Positions 1-11,600 of a stretch of 64,000 bases of DNA are shown here, one piece after another. The stretch is from Eublepharis macularius. Lineage: Eukaryota > Chordata > Lepidosauria > Squamata > Eublepharidae. The notes beneath the pieces are model-generated. The model did no database searches and was not told where the DNA came from. It was given only the letters and a program-made list of their open reading frames with translations. Position 1 is the first letter of the stretch. Each line of letters opens with the position of its first letter. The stretch covers positions 143,601,464 to 143,665,463 of the forward strand of contig NC_072796.1 of NCBI RefSeq assembly GCF_028583425.1, in the 5' to 3' direction. The position numbers and the translations under genes were made by a program.

Positions 1-2190
1 TTCTTCAGGAGAACTTGAGCTTTTGCTAGTAAAGAATTGACAAACGCTGTACCTCAACTCGGTTGGTATGTCTGTTTTGGTGAGAGAGACACAGAGAGCT
101 ATTTTGAAAACCTATGTGGGGGGGGGGGTTAACAAAAATGACATGCCATTTCTCACCTGTTTCCAGGCTGAGAACAGACCAAGGCTGGCTTTGGAGGCAG
201 ATCAGAGCCCCCCCGAGCCACCCCCCCTTTCAGCAATACCGGGCTCTTGCTCCTCAGGTTCTTTACTCAAGGAAATACTTGAGTAAAGAACCAGCAGCTA
301 GGCTAAAGAGGGACTTGACACAGGAAAAACCTAAATTACAGAGTTGTATAGGACATGCTTGTGATATTTCTTTCTCAAGAATTATGTTAAAAAAGTAAAA
401 GAACCTCCAGCAACGCTGCCTCTCTTGGCCCTGTCTCCTTGCCTCTGTCACACGTCTGTGTTTCTTTCATTAACACCCAGTTCTTCTGTACCGGAGCACA
501 GCGCAGCTTCCTCTCCCCCACCCTACACGTGCTTTTGGCAGAAGAGAGAAGCTTGCAGGTGTTTAATGCAAAACTAGAACGCACAGCTGGGGCACGGTTT
601 GTAGAAGAGCAAGACCTTCCTCCTAACTCTTCAACCAACGAGATGACTACTTAGGTCCTCTTTTAACAGGAATCAATGTGTTATTTTTCTCTTCTACGTT
701 CAAAATAAAATCACGGGTGTTTACACAGCTTTATTCTAACTGCATTAGCTACAACACTAGCATGGACTTTGCAGAATATTTATAAAAGAAAGATGTTATA
801 ACATTGCAGGGAGACAGGAACAAAGTGCCAGATGTGTTGGCAAGGAAACTTGAAGGTCATAAGTCAACATACCACCCCCGACCACAAGATCTGCTGCCTG
901 TATTCTTGAGTATTCGGGGGGGGGGGTGCAATTTTCAGATTCTTCTCTACAATGAATATGGCTGGATCCAACTCCAGCTGAGAGACTTATTCTTCTAACT
1001 TCAAACTGCCACTGCTAAGAGAGAGAGAGCGCAAGCATGGTTCACCCAGTTCCATTCATGGCTATTATTCTCTTAGAACATTTAAAATATTTGCATTCTG
1101 TTTTCTCTGTGGGTTACAAGACTCAAAGCAGCTTACAGATTTTAAAATCACAACCCTATACAAAATCACCAGTCATAGAAAAAGTCCAAATAGATCAAGA
1201 CATTGACGAAGCAACAAATCACTCTGTTTATTACAGTAAACTCCAATTGGCCCCCCCGTCCCCTCCTGACATCACCCAGATGCCAAAGATGCCCAGTAGC
1301 CGGCAAGCACGCACCTCTTGCGAGGCCTTGGGCAAAACAGTTCACAGAATCAGAGGGACCCCCATAAACGCCTGTGCCATGCTGGGGAAGCTCTGCCTGC
1401 AGAACCTGCCATCCAGTTCCTGGGCGAAAGACCAAACTGCTGTGTGGACTCCTATGGGGAGGTGGTTCCCCAGGCGCGGCAAAAGGCTTCATTTAAAGGT
1501 TAAGACCTTGAATTGAACATGGAAACAGACAGACAGCAACTGCAGATTTTAAAAGTCGGGGTGCTATGCATATGCCAGTTCAGTCTGTTGGCATTTGGGC
1601 CACGGTCTTTGAATCCACTGCAGCCTCCCAGAGTTCACTGGAATAGTTCAGTCTTGAGATTACGTAACATGAACCAGCGCGGTCAGCCAGTGAACCCAAG
1701 ACCGCCATCTCCACCCTCCATGCAGAAAACCACTCTCTGACCTATGATTCTCTAACCGAAGGGCGAGGCCCTGCAGGTCCCCAAGTTCTTAATGCAGTCT
1801 GTTGGTGCAAGGTTGACACCACCCAAGGCGGACAGTGCAGGTCCCCACCTCCTCCTGGCCAGGACTCTGCTTCGCCATGCTCCCCTTCACTCACCTCAGT
1901 GGGGTTTCCAGGCACTGCCCTAACACAGAGATGGCCACTTCTGGAGGCTCGTTTAACAAGACGCACAGCTTGGTATCAGCAGCATTCTGACAGCGACCCA
2001 ACCCCAATCTTCAGACCGACTCACTTACCAGCCTTGCATTAACATGAGCACAGGTGATAGAAGTGACCTCTCATGGGACCCAAGTCGCGACCTACTTCGT
2101 CTCACAGAAAGGACCCTGGAAGTGCTTTGCCTCCACCCCACACTGTAACCACCTCTGCAGAACTGCACTTCCTACTGTGATGATGATAAT
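1..2190. other. no gene recognised
   Basis: No supported exon. Several G or C homopolymers are present (for example 119-128 and 916-926). AATAAA hexamers on the minus strand (plus-strand TTTATT at about 730 and 1227-1232) could belong to a 3' UTR of an unseen minus-strand gene, but no coding sequence ties to them. Confidence 0.4.
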
Positions 2191-2445
2191 ATAATGACAA
2201 CAACATTCAATTTATATACCACCCTTCAGGACAACTTAACACCCACTCAGAGCGGTTTACAAAGTATGTCATTATTATCCCCACAACAACAATCACCCTG
2301 TGAGGTGGTGGTGGGGCTGAGAGAGCTCTTAGAAGCTGTGACTGACCCAAGGTCTCCCAGCTGGCTTCAAGCGGAGGAATCAAAGCCGGTTCTCCAGATT
2401 AGAGCCCCGCTGCTCTCAACACCTGCACCAAACTGGCCACCTCAC
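2191..2445 (-). repeat. Sauria-type SINE
   Basis: On the minus strand it starts with a tRNA-like head (A/B box region with the phrase AGAACCGG), then the conserved body, and ends in an AACATT/ATTATCAT-type tail. This is the common squamate tRNA-derived SINE. Divergent copy. Confidence 0.65.
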
Positions 2446-3129
2446 AAACCTTATCATATGCACAGGGAGGCATTACCTTTGCCAGCTTTCAGACTGAGAT
2501 CAAGCAGCTGCCTCTGTGCCACAGCCGGATTTTAACAATAAAGGGGAGATGAGTCATCTGAAAAACACTGGCGTTGCTTTGCCTCCACAGAACGACTTTC
2601 CTACAAAGGGCCAATTCCAAACATGCCCACAGCTGGGCAGAAAGCCCTGTATCTTCATGTAAGATGGCTTCTTAAACCCGGGGCAGGCAACACCCTTCTT
2701 TACTGCTTTCCTTGCAAATGTCGCCGTACCGTTACCTGCCTTCAGCTGCAGAGACAGCAGGGTATAAATATTTTAAATAAATAAAGGTCTCTCTGGCAAT
2801 ATTCCACTCATCAGGCAAGAACTGGTGATTTTTTTACCAACAAGCTCCCCACCCACCTTCCTTCCTCTGGTCTGCCTTCACCAACCATGAAAGGCAGGGA
2901 TAGAAACAGAAAGGGCTTGTTTACAGCTGCGCTTGTCTGAAAGTAAAATCCAAACACCAAGAGCATAATCTGCGTAATGCTTCTTTTTACTAGGACCAAC
3001 TGTCTTCACCAAAACTGAATGGTTCAGGAGAGCATTTTTGTAAAGGGTACAGGGGCTGTAGTGTAGTCTAGAGGAATGGCTCAGGACGATGCTTTTATAC
3101 AGGGAACAGGATTGCAGCCTATACCCCTG

Positions 3130-3350
3130 TCTGTTGAATGTAGTATCTTGCTGTTGCTGCATGGTTTTCTACTTTTGTAATTCCAGTTTTGCATTGTTTG
3201 ACATGTCTGGCACCTTTTTCCGCACTATTTTGAGAAAGGGGGCTTTGACTCTTATACCCTGAACATCTTGTTTATCTTAGTCCTTTGCATTATTGGGTCT
3301 CATGCTATTCAACTGCGTTGCTTTGCACTGTGGAATCTGCCCCGAGTCTC
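3130..3350 (+). repeat. LINE 3' end-like fragment
   Basis: T-rich stretch resembling the 3' region of the L2/CR1-like LINE seen intact at 4520-5085. It lacks the terminal ATAAATGA repeat. Weak assignment. Confidence 0.3.
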
Positions 3351-3351
3351 A

Positions 3352-3530
3352 TCGCCAAGCTACAAGTGACGAACGACACTTGAACGACAAGTGAACAGAC
3401 TCACGTGTACTCCTCCCTGTTCACTTGTGCTCAAGTGCAGTGATCAAGTGGAGCGCAAGTGAACAGGGAGGAATACACGTGAGTCTGTTCACTTGCCGTT
3501 CAAGTGTCATCCTCACTTGTAGCTTGGCCC
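3352..3530. mobile_element. palindromic MITE, family A copy 1
   Basis: A 179-bp sequence whose two halves are reverse complements almost throughout, with ends GCCAAGCTACAAGTGA. It is flanked by a 3-bp duplication TCA (3349-3351 and 3531-3533). No coding capacity. See copies at 17163 and 29107. Confidence 0.75.
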
Positions 3531-4080
3531 TCAGTGAGAAATGTAAACACAGTAAATCTCTGGGCGCAGCAGATCTGATTTTACCAGCAAGTAATTGTGC
3601 AAATTCACCACAGCCAAAAGCCAATTGCTTCTTAATTTGGGACTGTATTCTTGGAATTGTCAGACTTAACTACCATAAAAAACTGCATGAAATGCAGAAA
3701 TCACTCTTCTTTACTGCCTCCAGTTCATACGCCATCAATAGCCTACAGTGCATTCTGTCAGATTTGGCCTGATAGGTAGGCCACCCTAGTACATCACTAG
3801 CCCAGTTATAACCGTCATTGAATCTTGTCACGGAATTTCTGAGGGACTGCAGCCCCCCCCCAACAGTGCCAACTCTGACATAAAAAACAGTTGCCTTTTT
3901 CCTGAAGGGAAGGAAAAGAGAGAGCAGAGGTCGGATGGAAAACTGCAGCATAAGAATGGGCTTGTGAGAGCTGGAAGGGCACCAGTGGGGCTTGCGGGGC
4001 TGAGGCTCTAGACTCCTGCTGTCAGACTGAAGCTCTGGGGAGAAGCAGTAATCTTGTTTAATCGAGGCTGCATCCACAGC

Positions 4081-4515
4081 AGGTATGTACAATTTTGGGA
4101 AATTTTGAAGTCACAGAAAAAAACCCAAAATTTAGGGAGAAAATGAAGTATATTAATACTTAATGTCCTATCCAACCGAACTAATTTTACTACTTTAACA
4201 CCATTTAATGCATCATTTATAACTCAGTGAACACATAAAATTGCAATATTTGATGCATTTATGGAACATAAGCGTTATGAATGCATTTCCTACAAGCAAA
4301 ACTGCAAATACACCCAACTCATGAGAGAGAACCGTAAGTTGATGCACACTATGCCACTTTAGCATGCATCCCTTCATTTTTGATATCTGAAAAGTAGAAA
4401 AAATAAGAGCTAAATAGAAAAGACAAACATTGCAGTAAATAACATAAAATATATTATTTGGTCAGAAAAAGGGGTCACACAAAGGATCAGTATCTCCATA
4501 GACAGATGTAGATCC
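4081..4515. other. AT-rich stretch, nothing recognised
   Basis: Low-GC sequence with no ORF, repeat boundary or splice pattern that I can support. Confidence 0.4.
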
Positions 4516-4516
4516 A

Positions 4517-5085
4517 ACTAGATGCTGTCTCCACGGCAGCTTCGCTCATCCAAACAGGGTCTCCTGCAGGTGCCACCCTGCACATGGGCAAAATCAACAG
4601 CAGCCCGTACATGGGCTTTCTCTGTGGTGGCCCCTACCCTGTGGAACGGCCAGCCTGAGGTCAAGAGAGCCCCCATGTTCCTGGCTTTCTGCAAAACTGA
4701 ATTATTCAAAAAAGCTTTTTACTCAGATAGGAGGGCAGTATTGCAGGGAGGGGGTCTCAGATCCTTTGCTAATGAGTTAAGGATCGTAGACTTCACCACT
4801 GTGTTTGCCTTACACAATACCTATTGCCTTAAATTTGTACTCCTATATACCACCTGTGCTTCATGTTGTCTAATGTCAGTCCTAGAACTGATTATGTTCT
4901 GTTTCAGCATTTCTTCAACTCTGTATTGGATTCCTGCTACTGTTATGTTTTTGTAAACTTGTATCCATTTGCCCTGTGGCATTGTTCACGGAAATGTCCT
5001 TGATATTAGCTGTGCTAATCTTACGCTATGTAATCCGCCTTGAGTCTCAGTGAGAAAGGAGGACTATAAATGACATAAATAAATA
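4517..5085 (+). mobile_element. L2/CR1-like LINE, 3' end of ORF2 plus 3' UTR
   Basis: The translation includes AFSVVAPTLWNGQPEVKRAP and [13 protein letters not shown], the typical C-terminal end of an L2/CR1-group reverse transcriptase ORF. It is followed by a 3' UTR ending in CGCCTTGAGTCTCAGTGAGA and an ATAAATGA/ATAAATAA tail. 5'-truncated, as is usual. Related copies at 15840 and 55575. Confidence 0.75.
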
Positions 5086-5479
5086 CATTCTGTGGCTCGT
5101 GGTTACTGAGAGCTTAAGAGTTCCAGAGGTTTGGTGCCCCTCCTGCCCCCACCTCCTTTTCCTCTCCAGCCAGGGGGAGCTGCGAGACACTCGCTTACCC
5201 AGTTTGTGGGCATTTGTGTCACAGGGGTTGGAGGGAGAGGCGGAAGGGACGTGCACAAGGGGAAGAGGCAGCTCAAAGGGACAACGAAGCAGCCCTGGAA
5301 GCCCTGCAGGCTCCCCCCCCCCTCCCGAGGACCCTTCTGGGTGCAGAAGTGCCCCGGGGAGTCCGGAGCACGCGGAGGATGCCACTCATCCCCAAAGAGA
5401 AACTATTTCATTTTTCCCGGCACATCACCCAAATTTCGGATTCTTCCCATGGAAAAACTGAACAAAGGGGCACGGGGGG

Positions 5480-6300
5480 GGGTAAGAACTTTTATGTCCA
5501 GATTCTCCTCTCTGGTCCGGGCAGCCCCGGGCAGAAGCGCCTCCCGCAGCACCACCAAAGGCCCCGCCCAAGGCCGCCTTCAGACCGCGCTGATGAATCC
5601 CCGCCAGCCAGCCAGCCAGCCAGCACCCCTCCCTCCCGGGTTGCCATCCTCCAGGCGGGGCCTGGAGATCTCCCGGAATCGCAGGGGCCTCCCGGCGGGC
5701 GGCACGGGGCCAGGGCAGGGCAGCGGCGGCTAAGCGAGCGGGCAGCCGCCCGCGCCCCACTGACCGCTGCCGGGGCCGCTGCCCACCGAGGCGGGCTTGT
5801 CGCGTGACTCGCTTCCACACGACGGCGGGGCGGGGCGGGGGGCGCGCCCGGGAGCCTGAGGAGGAGGAGAGGGCGGGCGGGGCTCTCCTCGGCCACGACA
5901 GACACGCGTGTGCCCGTTCACGTGTGAAGCAGCTCAGCACCCACCTCCGCAGGGGCGCCGCCGCCTCTTCGCTGCGCTCCAGCCGCACCGAGCGCGCCCC
6001 CGAACCTCCGTTCCCGCGCGGCACAGTCGGCCACGCCCCCTCCTGGCGCGGGGAGGGGAGGGGCCGAGAGGGAGCCGCGTCGCCCGGACTGGGAAGCGAA
6101 AGCGAAAGCGCGCCTCTGCGCCTGCGCGAACTTCCGCGCGCCTTCATTTTTGGCCGCGTTTTGCGTTTGGGCGGGAAAAGCGGCGTCGCCTCAGGGCTGC
6201 GCGTTCGCGCTTGAAGAAAAGCTGTGAACGCGCATCTCGCGCTCCCCGTCCCGCCCGGGACTGCGCTGGCTCCGCTGGGGGTGGGGGGGGTGGCTGAGTG
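5480..6300. promoter_or_regulatory. CpG island, probable promoter of an unidentified gene
   Basis: A dense GC and CpG block of about 0.8 kb, unlike its surroundings. It contains an E2F-type site (TTTGGGCGGGAAAA at 6166-6179), an NRF1-like palindrome (GCGCCTGCGC at 6118-6127) and no TATA box. It lies about 2 kb beyond the 3' end of the WD gene. No exon could be assigned on either side. In human, HGH1 follows WDR97, so a minus-strand neighbour is possible, but no HGH1-like coding sequence was recognised. Confidence 0.55.
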
Positions 6301-6639
6301 GAGCCTCCCTGGCCAGAGGCAGTGTACCTCACGGCGACTGGCGCCGGTTCGGCCGAAGAACATGAGGGTGGCGGGGGAGCCCTCAGGGCGCCCCAAGTCA
6401 GTCATGAACCCAGTCAAATAAAAGATTAAACAGATATGGCAGGAAGCGCCCGGGGTGCTGGCCTCATCCTGCGCAGCGGCCCTGAGGGGGGGGGGCGCGC
6501 AGACGCTGGCCCAGTGGGAGCAGAGTGATGACACGTGTGTGTGTGCACATGAAATGTTCGGGGGGGCATTCTTTAAAAGGGAGCAGAACACTAGCAGAAG
6601 GTGCGGTGCAGAAGGGAGCAGGGCTGCAGTCTCTTATTG

Positions 6640-7260
6640 CACTGTTTGTTGATGCCACTAGCAATACGGTCTTGGGCAAGCACTGCACTTTCCACGTTTA
6701 TTTCTTGCGTGCACTGTCTTGTACTTTCCTAATCCGCCTCCGTTGGTATTTCATGCCTGAGAGTGGTTTGCATTGTTGTCTAATCCTCTGCTCCTGCCCT
6801 GTAGCGTTGTTTCTTTGATGCCTTACGCTGTCTTGAACTTTTTTTTTACGTTTTGTAATCTGCAATGATGTTCAGCCACAGCACCCAAGCCAGGGCAAAC
6901 AACTCACGCATAAGTGACCAACGACAGGAAGATGGTGGCATCCGTTGGCCACTCAATGGGCAGCCTAAATCAGTCACTTCCAGTCCTATGAAACCATTCA
7001 GTAGCCCTGAGTCCAGCTTCAGTGTTGCCTCCAAACTACAGGGGAAATGGATGGGAGGGGGGCTCCCCAGGAAGGGGAAGGGGTGTCTTCTTGGTGTCCA
7101 AGCAAGCACAAGGTGCAAGATGGAATTGGAGCACAGAAAACATGGGCGGGCGGGCAGGGGGGGGGGGGGGCTCTGCAGTGTCTGTGCTTCTCGGAACATG
7201 GGTGAATTGGCCAGAGCCTCAACTTGCCCCAGAAATTAAAGAGGACTTAATCCTAGCATT
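6640..7260. other. no gene; possible LINE tail
   Basis: 6640-6860 is T-rich and resembles a LINE 3' end (TTTTGTAATCTGC). The rest, to 7260, contains a 13-base G run near 7156-7170 but nothing that can be assigned. Confidence 0.3.
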
Positions 7261-7584
7261 ACATTAATCTTTTCCTTTGGGGGTTCAGAGCAGCTCACAG
7301 GGGACTGGTCCTCTTCCATCCCAGCCCTGCCTGGGTATACATCTACCTAACTTCAACAGAACTACATCATCAGGGGCTCCCAACTCGTTGCATCCACTGA
7401 TCCATCCAGACTCACTTGGCTTTGTTTCTGGCCCCGCATTAAATGTCTTTCCTTACACCAGCGGCTTTCTTGGCAGTGCTTTCCTGCTTCAGGGTTAGGT
7501 AAACTTTGCTGTTATGGACAAAGCAGTTGTGAGTGCGTGCTTGCTCAAGGGGAGGATGGGCTGAGACGGGAAGCTGTCACCTTG

Positions 7585-7700
7585 TGCAAGATGGCAAATG
7601 ACCTTGGGCCAATCACACACACTCAACCTGACCTACCTTGTAAGGGATAAAAAGGATGCTGTAAGCCACTTTGTTCTCCATTGCGGAGAAAAGGCGGGTT
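7585..7700 (+). repeat. tRNA/LINE-derived SINE fragment
   Basis: Contains the conserved phrase GACCTTGGGCCAATCAC, then ACCTACCTTGTAAGG and a tail GGAGAAAAGGCGGGTTTAAA, as in common squamate SINE bodies. Head missing. Confidence 0.5.
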
Positions 7701-7708
7701 TAAACCAA

Positions 7709-7920
7709 GGCCGTTTTCACCCGTCTTACCAGCCGTACAAAATCGCCGAAACTCCCGGAACGACAGCATCTTCCTGGCGCGATTTCCTGTCTTGACTCCG
7801 GTTTGTGGCACGAATTGTACCACAAACCGGAGTCAAGACGGGAAATCGTGCCAGGAAGACGCCGTCGTTCCGGGAGTTTCGCGTGATTTTGCGCGGCCGG
7901 TAAGATGGGTGAAAATGGCC
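7709..7920. mobile_element. palindromic MITE, family B copy 1
   Basis: A 212-bp near-complete palindrome with ends GGCCGTTTTCACCCGTCTTA and its complement, centred near 7813. No coding sequence. No certain target duplication. A shorter relative lies at 13298. Confidence 0.7.
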
Positions 7921-8133
7921 AATGTAATTAAATAAGATGCTTAGAGGTCCCTTAGCGGTGGAAAATGGGCTGCAAATAACCAAAAAACAAAACAATTGCC
8001 ATTGCCGTCTTGATAATGGTTCTTTCTAGGAACTTCTAGGAAAGGAGGCTCATTTGTTGGGCGCTGCCCCTTTCCAGTTTGCTAAAGGGAGCAGCAAACA
8101 ACAGTGCCTGACCCACAAAACAGTCTTGATGCT

Positions 8134-8191
8134 TTTATTTTAGTTGCTTTTTTATTATTTTAGTTGCTTTTACTTGGGCCTTGCCTTTATT
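8134..8191 (-). terminator. candidate poly(A) signals of the WD gene
   Basis: Three AATAAA hexamers on the minus strand (plus-strand TTTATT at 8134, 8151 and 8186) lie about 200-260 nt past the stop codon. They would give a short 3' UTR. Confidence 0.5.
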
Positions 8192-8396
8192 TTGACTTTT
8201 ACATCTGTCCAGACACATCTATGGCAGACAGCTGGTCTCCACCCTCTAGGGTAGGTTAGGGGCATTTCTTAGCATCCATCAGACTGGGGAGCTGCAGCCG
8301 AGTTAACCAGACCGTCCCACCCGAGTGTGGAAGAACCCCTCTTCTCCTTAGGAAGGCAGCAGTTCCATTCGAGAGCCTTGCAGGAGTGCCCTTCCA

Positions 8397-8605
8397 TCAG
8401 GGATAGCTGTCAGCGTATGAAAACTTAGGGATGAAATATTTCTGCACCGATTGCTGCTTGGCGGTGAATGTCTGTGGGGGAACCGGCTTCTCAGAGATTG
8501 ATGGGAATGGGTCCAGGTTGATTTTCGGTACAGGAAGTTTCACAAAAGGTACGAACCCCTTCAAGAGATAACGCGAGAAGATGAATGGGAAGTAGAAGTC
8601 TGCAT
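8397..8605 (-). CDS. WDR97: WDR97-like last coding exon (209 nt)
   Basis: The acceptor is a strong pyrimidine tract ending TTCAG. It encodes [20 protein letters not shown], then [20 protein letters not shown], and ends YADSYP with a TGA at 8397-8399. Confidence 0.9.
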
Positions 8606-11600
8606 CTGAAGGAAAAAACAGAAAGCAAAAACAAAGCATGTAAGAAGAAGAGTCCCGTTTGCAGCACGGGAACCCTCAGATCCCTGCCCTCCCAATCCTC
8701 AGCTTTATTTAGTCTTTATTTACTTCAGCTATAGATCCTGCCTCTCTCTCCAGTAGGGACCCAAACCAATTTACGTTGTTCTTATCTCCTCCATTCTTTC
8801 TGTCATATATGCCTGTCTGCATATCTGCCATTAATGTATTCTGTGTTACGTACTGGTCCTCTGAGGGCATGAGAAGTTTCTTATTGATGTTAAGGCAGTA
8901 GGTTATCAGACAAGTATGTACTTTCTCTTTCCCCGCTGCCTCCGGAAGTGTTCTTGAAGGCCAGCTCTAAATATATCCTCCTTGGCAACTGAGATGATTT
9001 CATTCTTTGTTCTGTCTAGCCTAAACCTAGCTTTTCCTCTGCATCCCGCCCCCCCCCCCGGCTCCTCCACGCCCAAACTTTAATGGTCCCTATCCTGATG
9101 GCGGGAACCTTCCCTATAACTAACACGACCGACCTCATCCACGTCCCTTCTGCCAATTCAGTTGTCTGAGCACCTTGAACCTGATGGATTTCTAATACAG
9201 TTACTCCAACCAATACACCTGTGTGTTTGCGGCGGAGACCCTGGGGATTCTAGCTGCCAAGGACTGACACATTCCTTACAACAATCTTGTGAAGTCGTGT
9301 AGGCTGAGTGTGTGTGACTGGCCCTAGGTTACCCAGCAGGCTTTCATGGCACAGCAGGGATTTGAAGCTGGGTCTCCCAGCTCTTAGGCACTTTAACAAC
9401 TACACAACACTCGCTCTCAGCTTCCCTCATTCCCTTCCCTGTCAAGCTTCTCCCTGGGAAAAGCCTGGTCGAGTTGCAAAGCTTGCTCGGGGGCGAGCCA
9501 GGAGAAGTGCCACCTTCTGAATCAGAACCTTGGTCCATCACGGTCCGTAGTGCCTATTCCGACAGGCTGTGGCTCTCCAGGGCTTTATGTAGCGTCTTTC
9601 ACATCACCTACTACCAGTTCAATTCAACTGGAGATGCCAGGGATTGAACCGGTGATCTTCTGCGTGCTCAGCATTTCTCCCAGGCTTTAAAGAAGGGTTT
9701 TATCAGGTTTTTAATGGTCTGCTTCTGTTTTATTGATAGTGTTTATGCTGCTTATGACTCATGGCTCGTTTTAATGGCTTGTGTTTTATACTGTGTTTTT
9801 TAATTGTAGGATGCCTTGAACAGGACTCTGAAAAGGTAGCACAGAAACATTCCAGATAAATAAATAATAAAAGTGACACCGACAAGGATTTATCTGTGGG
9901 ACTGGGAGAGTCTGAATTACAGGGAGTCCTTTAAAACGAAATAAAGGACACCAGGCAATCCTGGACGCTTAGTGCTTTGGCCACAACTGACCAGCGGGTT
10001 TAAAAGCAGCACCTGCTTATTCTCTTATCTGAGGCAAGTAGATGATGCTCACATGGTATTCTACATATATTCTGTGGGGGCCACAGGGCAGGGAGAAAGG
10101 CTCACGGCAGAATGAAAAATTAATATTACGGAGGGTGGAAGGGACATTAGACAGGGCCGCCCCTCTGGCTGCTGCTCAGTAGCGCACACAGGCTCTGGTA
10201 TCAACTTGCTCCCACTAGTCACGGCTGTGCATAAATGCTCCATTGTGGCAAAATCCTGCCACCAGCTGTTCAGTGGGGTCCCCGTGGCTAACAGGAGATT
10301 GTGAGCTTTGGCACTTACGCTTGTGTATTCTGTTCCTCAGCATTGCGTTGGTTTCTCCCAATCGCAGGATGGCTTGACTCCTGTCATGCCAAAGAGAAGG
10401 GCTTTGTCAAGCACAGCAAGACTCCATTAAAAGCACGCTCTTAAGCAGGGCTTTTTTTCTGGGAGAAGAGGTGGTGGAACTCAGTGGGTTGCCCTCGGAG
10501 AAAATGGTCCCGTGGCTGGTGGCCCCGCCCCCTGATCTCCAGACAGAGGGGAGTTGAGATTGCCCTTCGCGCCAAACGTCGTGGAGGGCAATCTCAACTC
10601 CCCTCTGTCTGGAGATCAGGGGGCGGGGCCACCAGCCATGGGACCATTTTCAAGAGGTTCCGGAACTCCATTCCACCGCGTTCCCGCTGAAAAAAAGCCC
10701 TGCACACACATACAAGAGGCAAGTTTGCTTCAGTGGCAGATTCTTTCTCCATTGCTTTCAAGATTAAACCGTAGGTCAACCTGGTCTTAAAGTGAGGTGA
10801 GAAAGTTCCTTTCAGCTGTAAACATTTTCTCCTGTATTTACTTCATAACTAAGTTTTAGCCTTGGAAGAGCTGCTTCCCAGAGACGTCTCGAACCCATAG
10901 CAGAAGTGTGGCTCCAAGCATTGAAATGTTTATATTACAGAGGTCCCACTCTCCTGTCACTCACTACCAGCCGGGTGCCATGTATCCTGGGAAATGTAAT
11001 TCTGAAGAGATCTTGGTATTAACCTTTTTGATCTTTTATTCTGTAAACAATTAGTACCAAGGTATGTAAGGTTCTCTGATGTAACTGTTCTTTACACAGA
11101 CGAGCCTGGAGGAGGTAATGTGTGTTTGAACTTTATGTAAACAATAAAACTCGTATTTCTTTGTATCACTATGATTTGGAGCCTTGAATGTATTTGGGTA
11201 AGTGGTAGTAGGAGAATTTATAATTGGCAGCAGAATACTATTTAAAAAATTCTCCCATCACTAGCCTGAATCCAGACCAATCTCAATTAATGTAATTAAA
11301 GGTGCCTTTTAGCTACCGTTTGGCCCCTAAACTTTTGTAGCTGGTTTCTGGATCCTACCCACCAGCCCAACCTCACAGCTGGTCTACTTCCTTACTGCAA
11401 TCACTAAACCGACCTGCTGTGGACCTTGTCCCTTCCCACATCGCAGCTAGTTTTCTGGATCCAAGCTTGCTTCCTCAACCTTTTGGTTGGTTCACTCTCT
11501 GGACCCCCATTTTTGGGATGAAATTACTGAGCTTTCCCCTCCTTTAAACCCTGGAATGTCCTCCCCAGACCCGCTTTTCATCACCCGCTCCTGGACTGGA

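Noticed and set aside
5425..6591. Long open minus-strand frame of 388 codons through the CpG island
   Set aside because: Composition is Arg/Ala/Pro-rich, as expected from GC-rich random sequence. No domain, and several overlapping frames are equally open.
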